Shown here: positions 6,923 to 12,427 of the stretch, piece by piece
Position numbering within the stretch: position 1 is the first letter of the stretch
How the letters are laid out: each line of letters starts with the position of its first letter
Assembly (NCBI GenBank): GCA_934454035.1
Contig: CAKSFY010000061.1
Location: forward strand, 1 to 12,427
Length of the DNA: 12,427 nucleotides
Direction of reading: 5' to 3'
Source: an uncultured Clostridia bacterium
Lineage (GTDB): Bacteria > Bacillota > Clostridia > UBA1381
The notes under the pieces: generated by a model
Told to the model about the DNA's origin: nothing
The model's input: the letters and a program-made list of their open reading frames with translations, nothing else
The model's database searches: none
Made by a program: the position numbers and the translations under genes

Positions 6923-8368
6923 ATGAAAAGGAAACTGTTACTTGCAGGCTGTGCTTTGGCATTGATTTTGAATACTCCGGCATATGCCTCCGATTTGAGT
7001 AATTGGGCTGAATCGGAATATGAGCTTGCATCCGGGGCGGGTCTTTTATCATACGGAGCTATAGAAAATTCACTAAAAGATGATATTACCCGTGAGGAGT
7101 TTTGTGAACTGATAATTAATCTTTATAAGCAACTTTCAAATAAAGAGTTGTACACACCTGAGATATTTCCGTTTGAGGACTGCGACAGTGTACCCGTAGC
7201 GCAGGCTTATGCTCTCGGAATTGTCAGCGGAAGGTCTGAAACGGAATTTGACCCTGACGGTATTGTGACAAGGGAAGAAATGGCGAAGCTTATAATCAAT
7301 ACTCTGAAAGCTGCCGAGATTAATACTGTTACGCTGCGTTCGGAGGCTGAAGAGCTTATGTCGGCTTTTGAAGATTCCGAGCTTATATCGCCGTGGGCTT
7401 ATTCGGAGGTTGCAACGGCGCTTAAGTATTCGATAATGAGCGGAGCGGCGGATAATCTGCTTGTCCCGAAAGAAGGCGCGGCAAGAGAGCAGGCTATAGC
7501 TATAGTCGGCAGAACATACTCTCAGTTTGCACCGGAAAAAACATCTTATACAGTGCCGGAATTTACAACTCTTGCACAGGATATTTCAGCGGATATAAAT
7601 TCGGATATTGAACTTACAAGGGTTGACGGAGCTGATAAGTATATGCTTATTATAAAGGATGCCGACGGCAAACCGGTAGACACATTTACATCAAATACTC
7701 CGGTTATAAAAGCATCTTTTGATAAACTCAGCGAAAATATGAAATATACTTTGGCTGCGGGCGTTGAATATGCTTCGGGAATCCAGGCTTTTTCTCCGCT
7801 GATAGATGTTGTATATAAACACGATTCAAAAGTTATAACAGAAATTAAAAAGGATAGCGCTACGCTTACAGCTAAAGAACTCAGAGTGTTCCCGGACGGG
7901 GTTATATTTGATTCGGAGGAAACTGCTGCGGCACATATGGCAAATGTGACTGTAAATGTGTGGTGCGTTCGCGACAACGGAGAAAAATATGCAGCAAAGA
8001 AAACGCTGACTGTAAACAAATATCTGGCAGAAGATGTTGTGAAAATTTTTGATGAGATATTCAATGACCCGTCGAGGTTCCCGATAAAAAGCGTCGGGGG
8101 TTATTGCTGGAGAACCACTGCATTCGGCAGTGTATCGCAGCATAGCTACGGCACCTGTATAGACATAAATCCGGATGAAAACTATTACTGCTATTCGGAG
8201 GACGGTACGGGAATTGTCGGACAAGGCTGGATGCCTTACGAAAATGTTTATTCAATCACTCCCGACGGAGCTGTTGTAGCCGCATTTGCCAAGTACGGAT
8301 GGATTTGGGGCGGCAGCTGGAACGGAAGCGTAAAAGACTATATGCATTTTTCATACTTGGGAAAATAA
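6923..8368 (+). CDS. S-layer-homology protein with C-terminal M15 (VanY-like) peptidoglycan peptidase domain
   Basis: A 481-residue exported wall enzyme. Residues 1-23 are a signal peptide (MKRKLLLAGCALALIL...AYAS). Three SLH repeats follow (about 25-73, 82-132, 148-200), with the usual ITREEFCELIINLY, VTREEMAKLIINTL and AAREQAIAIVGRTY helices; these normally anchor to secondary wall polymers. Residues about 210-300 look like a fibronectin-type or other beta-sandwich spacer. Residues about 370-481 match the M15 D,D-/L,D-carboxypeptidase family: GGYCWR, SQHSYGTCIDINP (zinc ligands H407 and D414), AAFAKYGWIWGG and DYMHFSY (H475). The position usually held by alanine in the SxHxxGxAxD motif is cysteine here. 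The enzyme probably trims stem peptides in peptidoglycan; exact bond specificity is unknown. ATG at 6923 is chosen because GGAG lies just upstream and the signal peptide starts there; the longer frame from 6893 only adds ten unlikely residues. Confidence 0.9.
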   Translation: MKRKLLLAGCALALILNTPAYASDLSNWAESEYELASGAGLLSYGAIENSLKDDITREEFCELIINLYKQLSNKELYTPEIFPFEDCDSVPVAQAYALGIVSGRSETEFDPDGIVTREEMAKLIINTLKAAEINTVTLRSEAEELMSAFEDSELISPWAYSEVATALKYSIMSGAADNLLVPKEGAAREQAIAIVGRTYSQFAPEKTSYTVPEFTTLAQDISADINSDIELTRVDGADKYMLIIKDADGKPVDTFTSNTPVIKASFDKLSENMKYTLAAGVEYASGIQAFSPLIDVVYKHDSKVITEIKKDSATLTAKELRVFPDGVIFDSEETAAAHMANVTVNVWCVRDNGEKYAAKKTLTVNKYLAEDVVKIFDEIFNDPSRFPIKSVGGYCWRTTAFGSVSQHSYGTCIDINPDENYYCYSEDGTGIVGQGWMPYENVYSITPDGAVVAAFAKYGWIWGGSWNGSVKDYMHFSYLGK

Positions 8369-8389
8369 ATATATAAAAATAAAAGGGAG

Positions 8390-8420
8390 AAGGCGGTGTA
8401 TAAAAATTACACCGCCTTTT
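8390..8420 (+). terminator. Intrinsic terminator after the SLH-M15 gene
   Basis: AAGGCGGTGTA (8390-8400) pairs perfectly with TACACCGCCTT (8408-8418) around a 7-nt loop and ends in TTTT, 21 bases after the stop codon. Confidence 0.85.
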
Positions 8421-8446
8421 GAGAGAATAGGAAAAAAAGATTTGGA

Positions 8447-8504
8447 ACACTCTCACAAAAACCGATTGTGTACGCGGGTATTCCGAGTGGTTTGGTGAGA
8501 GTGT
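8447..8504. repeat. Long imperfect inverted repeat in gene-free sequence
   Basis: ACACTCTCAC (8447-8456) and GTGAGAGTGT (8495-8504) are exact complements. After a small internal loop the pairing resumes for five bases (8459-8463 with 8489-8493). The roughly 25-nt loop contains a short CGG/CCG pair. On the minus strand a run of seven T follows shortly after the hairpin. It could be the end of a transcript from the ruvC side, a small RNA, or the remnant of a small mobile sequence. No ORF of note is present. Confidence 0.5.
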
Positions 8505-8508
8505 AGCA

Positions 8509-8571
8509 AAAAGGCATTTTATATAATAAAAATCATAAAATCAGATAATATTCAAGTAACACATGCCTTTT
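8509..8571 (-). terminator. Possible ruvC terminator with an unusually long loop
   Basis: AAAAGGCAT (8509-8517) and ATGCCTTTT (8563-8571) are exact complements separated by 45 AT-rich bases. Read from ruvC (minus strand), the second arm is followed by more T. The loop is much longer than in a usual intrinsic terminator, so the role is uncertain. It adjoins the 8447-8504 inverted repeat. Confidence 0.35.
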
Positions 8572-8602
8572 CTGCGTTCCGGACTTTTTTGCATCCCCTT
8601 TT

Positions 8603-9103
8603 CTATAATCTGTTAAGGCTTAAATGTTCATTCATAGTACCGGAATTTGCATGGCAGATTGCAACTGCAAGCGCGTCTGCTGCGTCATCAGGTTTCGGGA
8701 TTGCATTTAATCCAAGCAGGGTTTTGACCATATGCTGAACCTGCTGCTTGTCCGCTCTGCCGTAGCCTGCGACGGATTGCTTTATCTGAAGCGGTGTATA
8801 TTCATAAATCGGTATCCCTTTGTTTGCCGCGGAGACAACCAAAACTCCTCTTGCCTGCGCTACTGCAATTGCGGTTTTTGCGTTGTTGTTAAAAAATAAT
8901 TCCTCGATTGCAATTGCGTCCGGCTTGAATTTGTCTATGCAGAAATTTATGTCGTCATAGATTGTTTTAAGCCGCAAAGATGTTGCGGTTTTTGCATGAG
9001 TAGTTATTGCATCGTATGCAATCGGTTTGAATTTATTCCCGGAATATTCTATTATTCCTACGCCAACAATTGCATAACCCGGGTCGATTCCTAAAATAAT
9101 CAC
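8603..9103 (-). CDS. ruvC: Holliday junction resolvase RuvC
   Basis: A 166-residue endonuclease that cuts Holliday junctions symmetrically during recombinational repair, working with the RuvAB branch-migration motor. The acidic catalytic set is present: IDPGYA with D7, AIEELFF with E67, and DDAADALA with D140 and D143. The conserved VAQARGV and TPLQIKQSVAGYGRADKQQ segments are also clear. The start is GTG (9101-9103), preceded on the minus strand by GGTGA at short spacing; no ATG in frame fits the family N-terminus better. ruvA and ruvB do not follow within this window, so ruvC stands alone here. It is transcribed divergently from argG across a 132-base gap; I see no convincing promoter hexamers for it on the minus strand. 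Confidence 0.95.
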   Translation of the reverse strand: MIILGIDPGYAIVGVGIIEYSGNKFKPIAYDAITTHAKTATSLRLKTIYDDINFCIDKFKPDAIAIEELFFNNNAKTAIAVAQARGVLVVSAANKGIPIYEYTPLQIKQSVAGYGRADKQQVQHMVKTLLGLNAIPKPDDAADALAVAICHANSGTMNEHLSLNRL

Positions 9104-9147
9104 TAAAAAATCACCGTCTTTTTCTAAAATTTTATAACATTAGGATA

Positions 9148-9176
9148 TTGCATAATTATTCTTTTTGATGTATAAT
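9148..9176 (+). promoter_or_regulatory. Sigma-A-type promoter of argG
   Basis: TTGCAT (9148-9153), a 17-base spacer and TATAAT (9171-9176). The start near 9183 gives a leader of about 53 nt. It includes a 14-bp palindrome GAATTAATTAATTC and ends in AGGAGG (9221-9226) before the ATG. Confidence 0.75.
9149..9162 (+). promoter_or_regulatory. Candidate ARG box (ArgR/AhrC operator) over the argG -35
   Basis: The 14 bases TGCATAATTATTCT match 12 of 14 positions of the general ARG-box core TGAATWWWWATTCA and overlap the -35 hexamer, a position expected for arginine-dependent repression. The palindrome GAATTAATTAATTC (around 9186-9199) is similar in composition but two bases too long for a standard half-site spacing; it could be a second weak site or chance AT-rich symmetry. 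No argR gene is in the window. Confidence 0.4.
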
Positions 9177-9235
9177 ATACACATAGAATTAATTAATTCA
9201 TATTAATTATACACTATTTAAGGAGGAAAATCAAC

Positions 9236-10447
9236 ATGGCAAAAGAAAAAATTGTATTAGCATATTCGGGTGGTCTCGACACCTCAATTATTATTGCATG
9301 GCTTAAGGAAAACTATGACTGCGAAGTTATAGCTGTCTGCGGAGACGTAGGGCAGGGAAAGGAAACCGAAGGCCTTGAGGAAAGAGCAAAAAAATCGGGA
9401 GCTTCAAAGCTTTATCTTGCCGATTTGAGAGATGAGTATGTAGAAGATTACATATTCCCGACATTGAAAGCAGGTGCCGTATATGAGGGTAAATATCTTC
9501 TCGGAACATCGCATGCCCGTCCGATTATTGCAAAGAAATTGGTTGAGATTGCTCTTAAAGAAGGTGCTACGGCTATATGCCACGGTGCAACAGGAAAAGG
9601 TAATGACCAGGTTCGTTTCGAACTTTCAATAAAGGCGCTTGCTCCGCAGCTTAAAATTATTGCTCCGTGGAGAATCTGGGATATAAAATCAAGAGAAGAT
9701 GCGGTTGACTACGCACAGGCTCATAATATAGAAATTCCGGTAACCAAAAAGGATTTGTATTCAAGAGACAGAAATATTTGGCATATCAGTCATGAGGGTA
9801 TGGACTTGGAAGACCCTGCAAATGAACCTCAGCTTGATAATTTGCTTAAGCTTACAACACCTCCGGAAAAAACCACGGATGAAGCTAAATATATTACAAT
9901 CGGATTTGAAAAAGGTGTTCCGGTATCTGTTGACGGCGAAAAACTCGCTCCCCGTCCGTTGGTTGAAAAGCTTAACAAAATCGGCGGTGAATACGGCGTA
10001 GGAATTGCTGATATAACAGAGGATCGTTTGGTTGGAATGAAGTCAAGGGGAGTATATGAAACTCCGGGCGGAACTATTTTGTATTATGCTTTGCAGGAAC
10101 TTGAATATTTGTGTCTTGACAGAGATACTCAAAGTTTTAAAAGACAGGCTGCAATTAAATTTGCAGAGCTTGTATATGACGGAAAATGGTTCACACCGCT
10201 TCGCAAGGCATTATCTGCAATGGTTGATTCTATGGAAGAAACAGTTACCGGCGAAGTTCGCTTAAAGCTTTACAAGGGCAGTATTTCATCAGCAGGAGCT
10301 AAGAGTGATTATTCACTTTATAACGAAGCTATTGCAAGCTTTGGCGACAGTCATGAGCTTTACAGCCATAAGGATGCGGAAGGCTTTATCAATTTGTTCG
10401 GACTTCCTTTGAAGGTTCGTGCAATGATGGAACAAAAAAATAAATAA
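9236..10447 (+). CDS. argG: Argininosuccinate synthase ArgG
   Basis: Joins citrulline and aspartate, using ATP, to make argininosuccinate, the seventh step of arginine synthesis; cytoplasmic. The 403-residue length is normal. The N-type ATP pyrophosphatase P-loop AYSGGLDTS occupies 9-17. Other family signatures are EGKYLLGTSHARP (84-96), HGATGKGNDQVRFE (116-129) and SRDRNIWHISHEG (176-188). The ATG at 9236 follows AGGAGG at nine bases' spacing. argH follows 54 bases after the stop codon, beyond a terminator-like hairpin. Regulation by arginine is likely given the ARG-box-like sequence at the promoter. Confidence 0.97.
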   Translation: MAKEKIVLAYSGGLDTSIIIAWLKENYDCEVIAVCGDVGQGKETEGLEERAKKSGASKLYLADLRDEYVEDYIFPTLKAGAVYEGKYLLGTSHARPIIAKKLVEIALKEGATAICHGATGKGNDQVRFELSIKALAPQLKIIAPWRIWDIKSREDAVDYAQAHNIEIPVTKKDLYSRDRNIWHISHEGMDLEDPANEPQLDNLLKLTTPPEKTTDEAKYITIGFEKGVPVSVDGEKLAPRPLVEKLNKIGGEYGVGIADITEDRLVGMKSRGVYETPGGTILYYALQELEYLCLDRDTQSFKRQAAIKFAELVYDGKWFTPLRKALSAMVDSMEETVTGEVRLKLYKGSISSAGAKSDYSLYNEAIASFGDSHELYSHKDAEGFINLFGLPLKVRAMMEQKNK

Positions 10448-10454
10448 TTTGAAA

Positions 10455-10485
10455 CAGGGCTGTCGGCTTCCGGCAGCCTGTTTTT
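10455..10485 (+). terminator. Terminator-like hairpin between argG and argH
   Basis: Bases 10455-10466 pair with 10470-10480 to form an 11-bp GC-rich stem with a single bulged G and a CTT loop, immediately followed by TTTTT (10481-10485). This is a textbook intrinsic terminator shape. It lies just after argG, and its T tract touches the argH ribosome binding site (from 10487). No separate argH promoter is evident, so it probably attenuates rather than fully stops transcription, or protects the argG 3' end. Confidence 0.65.
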
Positions 10486-10501
10486 GAAAGGGAGTAAAAC
10501 A

Positions 10502-11878
10502 ATGGCAAAATTATGGGGAGGAAGATTCCAAAAAAATACCGATAAAAAGGTTGATGATTTTAATTCCTCTATACGCTTTGACAGCCGTATGTATAAACAG
10601 GATATAAAAGGCAGCATAGCTCATGCAAAAATGCTTGGAAAGCAGGGAATAATTCCGGCGGAGGATTCTGAGAAGATAGTTAACGGATTGAGGGACATAC
10701 TTGAAGATATAGAACAGGGAAAAGTGGAATTTGAAATTGATGCCGAAGATATTCATATGAATGTTGAGAAAATCCTGACCGAAAGAATCGGCGAGGCAGG
10801 CAAGAGACTGCACACAGGCAGAAGCAGAAACGACCAGGTTGCACTTGATATACGCATGTATCTGATGGATGAAATTGATGAAATCAGTGCAATGCTTATG
10901 CATGCAGAGGAGGTTATTCTGGGACTTGCCGAGGAACACACAAAGACGGTTATGCCCGGATATACCCATTTACAGAAGGCACAGCCGATTACATTTGCGC
11001 ACCACTTGTGTGCTTATTCGGCAATGTTCAAAAGGGACTTGGAAAGGCTTGGTGACTGCAAAAAAAGAACAAACACAATGCCCTTGGGATCGGGTGCGCT
11101 TGCAGCTACGACATATCCGTTGGACAGGGAATATGTGGCTTCGGAATTGGGATTTGACCGAGTGACTTTGAATTCGCTGGATGGAGTTTCGGACAGGGAT
11201 TTTGTTATTGAACTCGCAAGTTGCCTGTCAATGATAATGATGCATTTGAGCAGATTTTCAGAGGAACTGATTTTGTGGTCGAGTCATGAATTTTCATTTG
11301 TTGAAATGGATGATGCATTTTCAACAGGTTCATCTATTATGCCGCAGAAAAAGAATCCGGATGTTGCGGAACTGATAAGAGGGAAGACGGGCAGAGTTTA
11401 CGGACACCTTATGGGACTTTTGACTACGATGAAAGGGTTGCCGCTTGCATATAATAAAGATATGCAGGAGGACAAAGAGCCTATATTTGACGCAATCGAT
11501 ACGGTGAAGCTTTGTTTGCCTGTGTTTTGCGATATGATAGCGACAATGAAGGTTAACAAAGGAAAAATGCTTTCTGGTGCTAAAGGCGGCTTTACAAATG
11601 CAACCGATGCTGCTGATTATCTCGTAAAAAAAGGTATGCCGTTCCGCGAAGCTCATTCGGTTATAGGCAGAATGGTGTTTTATGCAATAGATAAAAATAA
11701 GGCTTTGGATGAACTGACTATGGCTGAACTGAAAGAATTTTCAGATATTATAGAAGAAGATTTTTATGAAGCAATAAGCATGGAAACTTGTGTAAATGAC
11801 AGGAAAATTATAGGTGGTCCGGCGGAAGAATCGGTTAAAAACACGATTTTGTCTATGAAAAAAAGTCTTGGATTGTAA
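10502..11878 (+). CDS. argH: Argininosuccinate lyase ArgH
   Basis: Splits argininosuccinate into arginine and fumarate, the final step of arginine synthesis; a cytoplasmic homotetramer of the fumarase/aspartase superfamily. The 458-residue length is normal. Visible signatures are the N-terminal KLWGGRF, HTGRSRNDQ (104-112), PGYTHLQKAQP (152-162) and the superfamily hallmark GSSIMPQKKNPD (276-287), whose mobile serine loop supplies the catalytic base. ATG at 10502 is preferred over the in-frame TTG at 10484. The ribosome binding site AAAGGGAGT (10487-10495) lies between them, and MAKLWGG is the family's standard N-terminus. A strong terminator follows 27 bases after the stop. Confidence 0.97.
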   Translation: MAKLWGGRFQKNTDKKVDDFNSSIRFDSRMYKQDIKGSIAHAKMLGKQGIIPAEDSEKIVNGLRDILEDIEQGKVEFEIDAEDIHMNVEKILTERIGEAGKRLHTGRSRNDQVALDIRMYLMDEIDEISAMLMHAEEVILGLAEEHTKTVMPGYTHLQKAQPITFAHHLCAYSAMFKRDLERLGDCKKRTNTMPLGSGALAATTYPLDREYVASELGFDRVTLNSLDGVSDRDFVIELASCLSMIMMHLSRFSEELILWSSHEFSFVEMDDAFSTGSSIMPQKKNPDVAELIRGKTGRVYGHLMGLLTTMKGLPLAYNKDMQEDKEPIFDAIDTVKLCLPVFCDMIATMKVNKGKMLSGAKGGFTNATDAADYLVKKGMPFREAHSVIGRMVFYAIDKNKALDELTMAELKEFSDIIEEDFYEAISMETCVNDRKIIGGPAEESVKNTILSMKKSLGL

Positions 11879-11905
11879 TATCAATAAAATGCTGTACAAA
11901 AATCG

Positions 11906-11941
11906 AAAAGCGACAGACAAATAAAAAAGTCTGTCGCTTTT
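11906..11941 (+). terminator. Intrinsic terminator after argH
   Basis: A perfect 13-bp stem, AAAAGCGACAGAC (11906-11918) with GTCTGTCGCTTTT (11929-11941), around an A-rich 10-nt loop. The stem ends in TTTT on the plus strand. Confidence 0.85.
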
Positions 11942-11958
11942 AATGTGAGATTTTAAAT

Positions 11959-11985
11959 AAAAAAGCGGTCTGTTTCAACCGCTTT
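11959..11985 (-). terminator. Minus-facing terminator with no recognisable gene before it
   Basis: AAAGCGGT (11962-11969) pairs with ACCGCTTT (11978-11985) around an 8-nt loop. The T run (six T on the minus strand, 11959-11964) shows it works leftward, facing the argH terminator. The minus-strand gene that it once ended is not recognisable; the frame that stops at 11995 could be a decayed remnant. Confidence 0.6.
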
Positions 11986-12194
11986 ACTTTGTGATTATAT
12001 CGACTTTGTTATTACAAAAACATTTTTATAATAATAGTTTGTATAATCTTTCAATGGACGATGTGATCCTTTTAGATATAAGATTGCGCCGTAGGCGCAC
12101 TCGCAAAAGTTTGGTAATGAGCCAAAGACGTTATGAGGGCGCTTGCAACCGAATAGTCGACACGAATGTGACCTTTTGCGATAAAGGAGGAACA

Positions 12195-12287
12195 GTGCAG
12201 CAGGAGACTGATTTTTTTTCAAAAAAAATCGGAACAAGCATAACTTGTTCCGACGTGGTGAACGAGTCAATCCCAAATTTTGTGTAA
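12195..12287 (+). CDS. Questionable 30-residue peptide
   Basis: A GTG at 12195 follows AAAGGAGG (12183-12190) by only four bases and opens a 30-codon frame ending in TAA at 12285-12287. The peptide begins MQQETDFFSKKIG and ends NESIPNFV. Much of its middle is encoded by the two palindromes at 12210-12252, which argues that the DNA is shaped by structure rather than by protein. The ribosome binding site is good but close. It resembles nothing I can name. Confidence 0.15.
   Translation: MQQETDFFSKKIGTSITCSDVVNESIPNFV
12212..12252 (-). terminator. Minus-facing intrinsic terminator
   Basis: CGGAACAAG (12230-12238) and CTTGTTCCG (12244-12252) form a perfect 9-bp stem with a 5-nt loop. On the minus strand the stem is followed by ATTTTTTTT. 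It would stop transcription entering from the right, that is, from the side of the presumptive insertion element. The T tract is itself half of a perfect palindrome (10-base arms around one C, 12210-12230). Confidence 0.6.
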
Positions 12288-12329
12288 AGTCTTTACGAGA
12301 CTGGAGTGGTTTGGAAATGTCAATAAAAG

Positions 12330-12427
12330 TGCAGTCGAAATACCCCGAGTGGGGGGTGCGGACATATTCTTGGACTCTGAAAGGAGTAAAATATATATGT
12401 ACACAAAAGAACAAAAAGAGCATGCAT
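12330..12427 (+). mobile_element. Probable left end of an IS3-family insertion sequence (partial)
   Basis: The stretch before the final ORF has the look of an IS3-group left end: a TG-initial terminus (TGCAGTC...), a C/G run forming a CCCC/GGGG pair (12343-12354), CGGACA, then GGACTCTGAAAGGAG just before a transposase-like start codon. The boundary at 12330 is a guess from the TG convention, because the right terminal repeat lies outside the window and no direct repeat can be checked. Confidence 0.35.
12397..12427 (+). CDS. N-terminus of probable IS3-family transposase OrfA (partial, runs off window)
   Basis: An ATG at 12397 follows AAAGGAG (12380-12386) at ten bases' spacing and opens MYTKEQKEHA before the window ends. 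This decapeptide resembles the start of many IS3-type OrfA helix-turn-helix proteins, which typically begin M-Y-(T/S)-x-E-Q-(R/K). Ten residues are far too few for certainty; another DNA-binding protein is possible. The absence of a nearby sigma-A promoter and the IS-like upstream sequence support the transposase reading. Confidence 0.4.
   Translation, partial: MYTKEQKEHA

Larger units (their letters stand above)
11986..12329. other. Gene-free structured stretch next to the presumptive insertion element
   Basis: No convincing gene covers this interval. Plus-strand -10-like TATAAT boxes occur at 12027-12032 (with TTGTTA at 12006-12011, spacing 15) and 12042-12047. Downstream lie several nested pairings: TGCGCC-GTA-GGCGCA (12085-12099), a 9-bp outer stem TCGCAAAAG/CTTTTGCGA (12101-12109 with 12173-12181), and an inner TTTGG/CCAAA hairpin (12110-12126). 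These are followed by the palindrome at 12210-12230 and the hairpin at 12230-12252. The arrangement would suit a small structured RNA or the end of a mobile sequence; I do not recognise a known class. Confidence 0.35.

Noticed and set aside
8447..8504. tRNA or 6S RNA
   Set aside because: There is no cloverleaf with TTCRA and CCA-type acceptor, and no 6S-like long rod with a central bubble; only one long hairpin.
9177..9235. T-box leader before argG
   Set aside because: The leader is about 53 nt and lacks the T-box sequence and specifier stem.
11991..12287. Full plus-strand 98-codon open frame
   Set aside because: It starts inside AT-rich promoter-like sequence and crosses several structured elements; only the short 12195 frame has a plausible start.
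11995..12423. Minus-strand 142-codon open frame
   Set aside because: It runs through a terminator hairpin, palindromes and the presumed IS end; composition is unlike a real protein and no ribosome binding site fits its start. Only its last about 25 codons could be a decayed gene end.
1..12427. CRISPR array, toxin-antitoxin pair, phage or defence genes
   Set aside because: No spaced direct repeats and no proteins of those families were seen; the identified genes are core metabolism, signalling, recombination and cell surface.

Overview
The window looks like ordinary chromosome from an anaerobic, low-to-moderate GC Bacillota, most likely a Clostridia (Oscillospiraceae/Lachnospiraceae-like, possibly gut). 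The reasons are the cdaA-cdaR-glmM cluster, purine-rich AGGAGG-type ribosome binding sites, sigma-A-type promoters, GTG and TTG starts, an ECF transporter S component, and surface proteins built from stalk (copper-amine-oxidase-N-like), cohesin-like and SLH domains. This taxonomic reading is inference from gene content. No rRNA or tRNA was seen.

Layout. (1) 1-1910, minus strand: two secreted stalk-domain protein genes. The left one is broken by two single-base frameshifts and runs off the window. The right one is intact and carries a cohesin-like domain. Each has its own promoter, and their leaders share a short motif. (2) 2071-6816, plus strand: the c-di-AMP/cell-wall cluster cdaA, cdaR, a RibU-like ECF S component, glmM with its own promoter, and a DEDDh exonuclease, closed by a terminator. 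(3) 6843-8418, plus: a secreted protein with three SLH repeats and an M15-type peptidoglycan peptidase domain. (4) 8421-8602: no gene, but two sizeable inverted repeats. (5) 8603-9103, minus: ruvC without ruvA or ruvB next to it. (6) 9148-11941, plus: argG and argH, the last two steps of arginine synthesis, with an ARG-box-like site at the promoter and a terminator-like hairpin between the genes. (7) 11942-12427: minus-facing terminators and a structured gene-free stretch. It ends in the first ten codons of what is probably an IS3-family transposase, so the right edge is probably a mobile element boundary.

How the genes fit together. CdaA makes c-di-AMP, CdaR is its membrane-anchored regulator, and GlmM makes glucosamine-1-phosphate for peptidoglycan and in other species inhibits CdaA. 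Second-messenger control is therefore tied to wall precursor supply. The SLH-M15 enzyme acts on the finished wall, and the stalk/cohesin proteins are presumably displayed outside the membrane.

I found no convincing undescribed multi-gene system. The most unusual items are the structured stretch at 12085-12252 beside the presumptive IS, the shared leader of the two stalk genes, the RibU-like gene inside the cda-glmM cluster, the inverted repeats after the SLH-M15 gene, and the terminator-like hairpin abutting the argH ribosome binding site.
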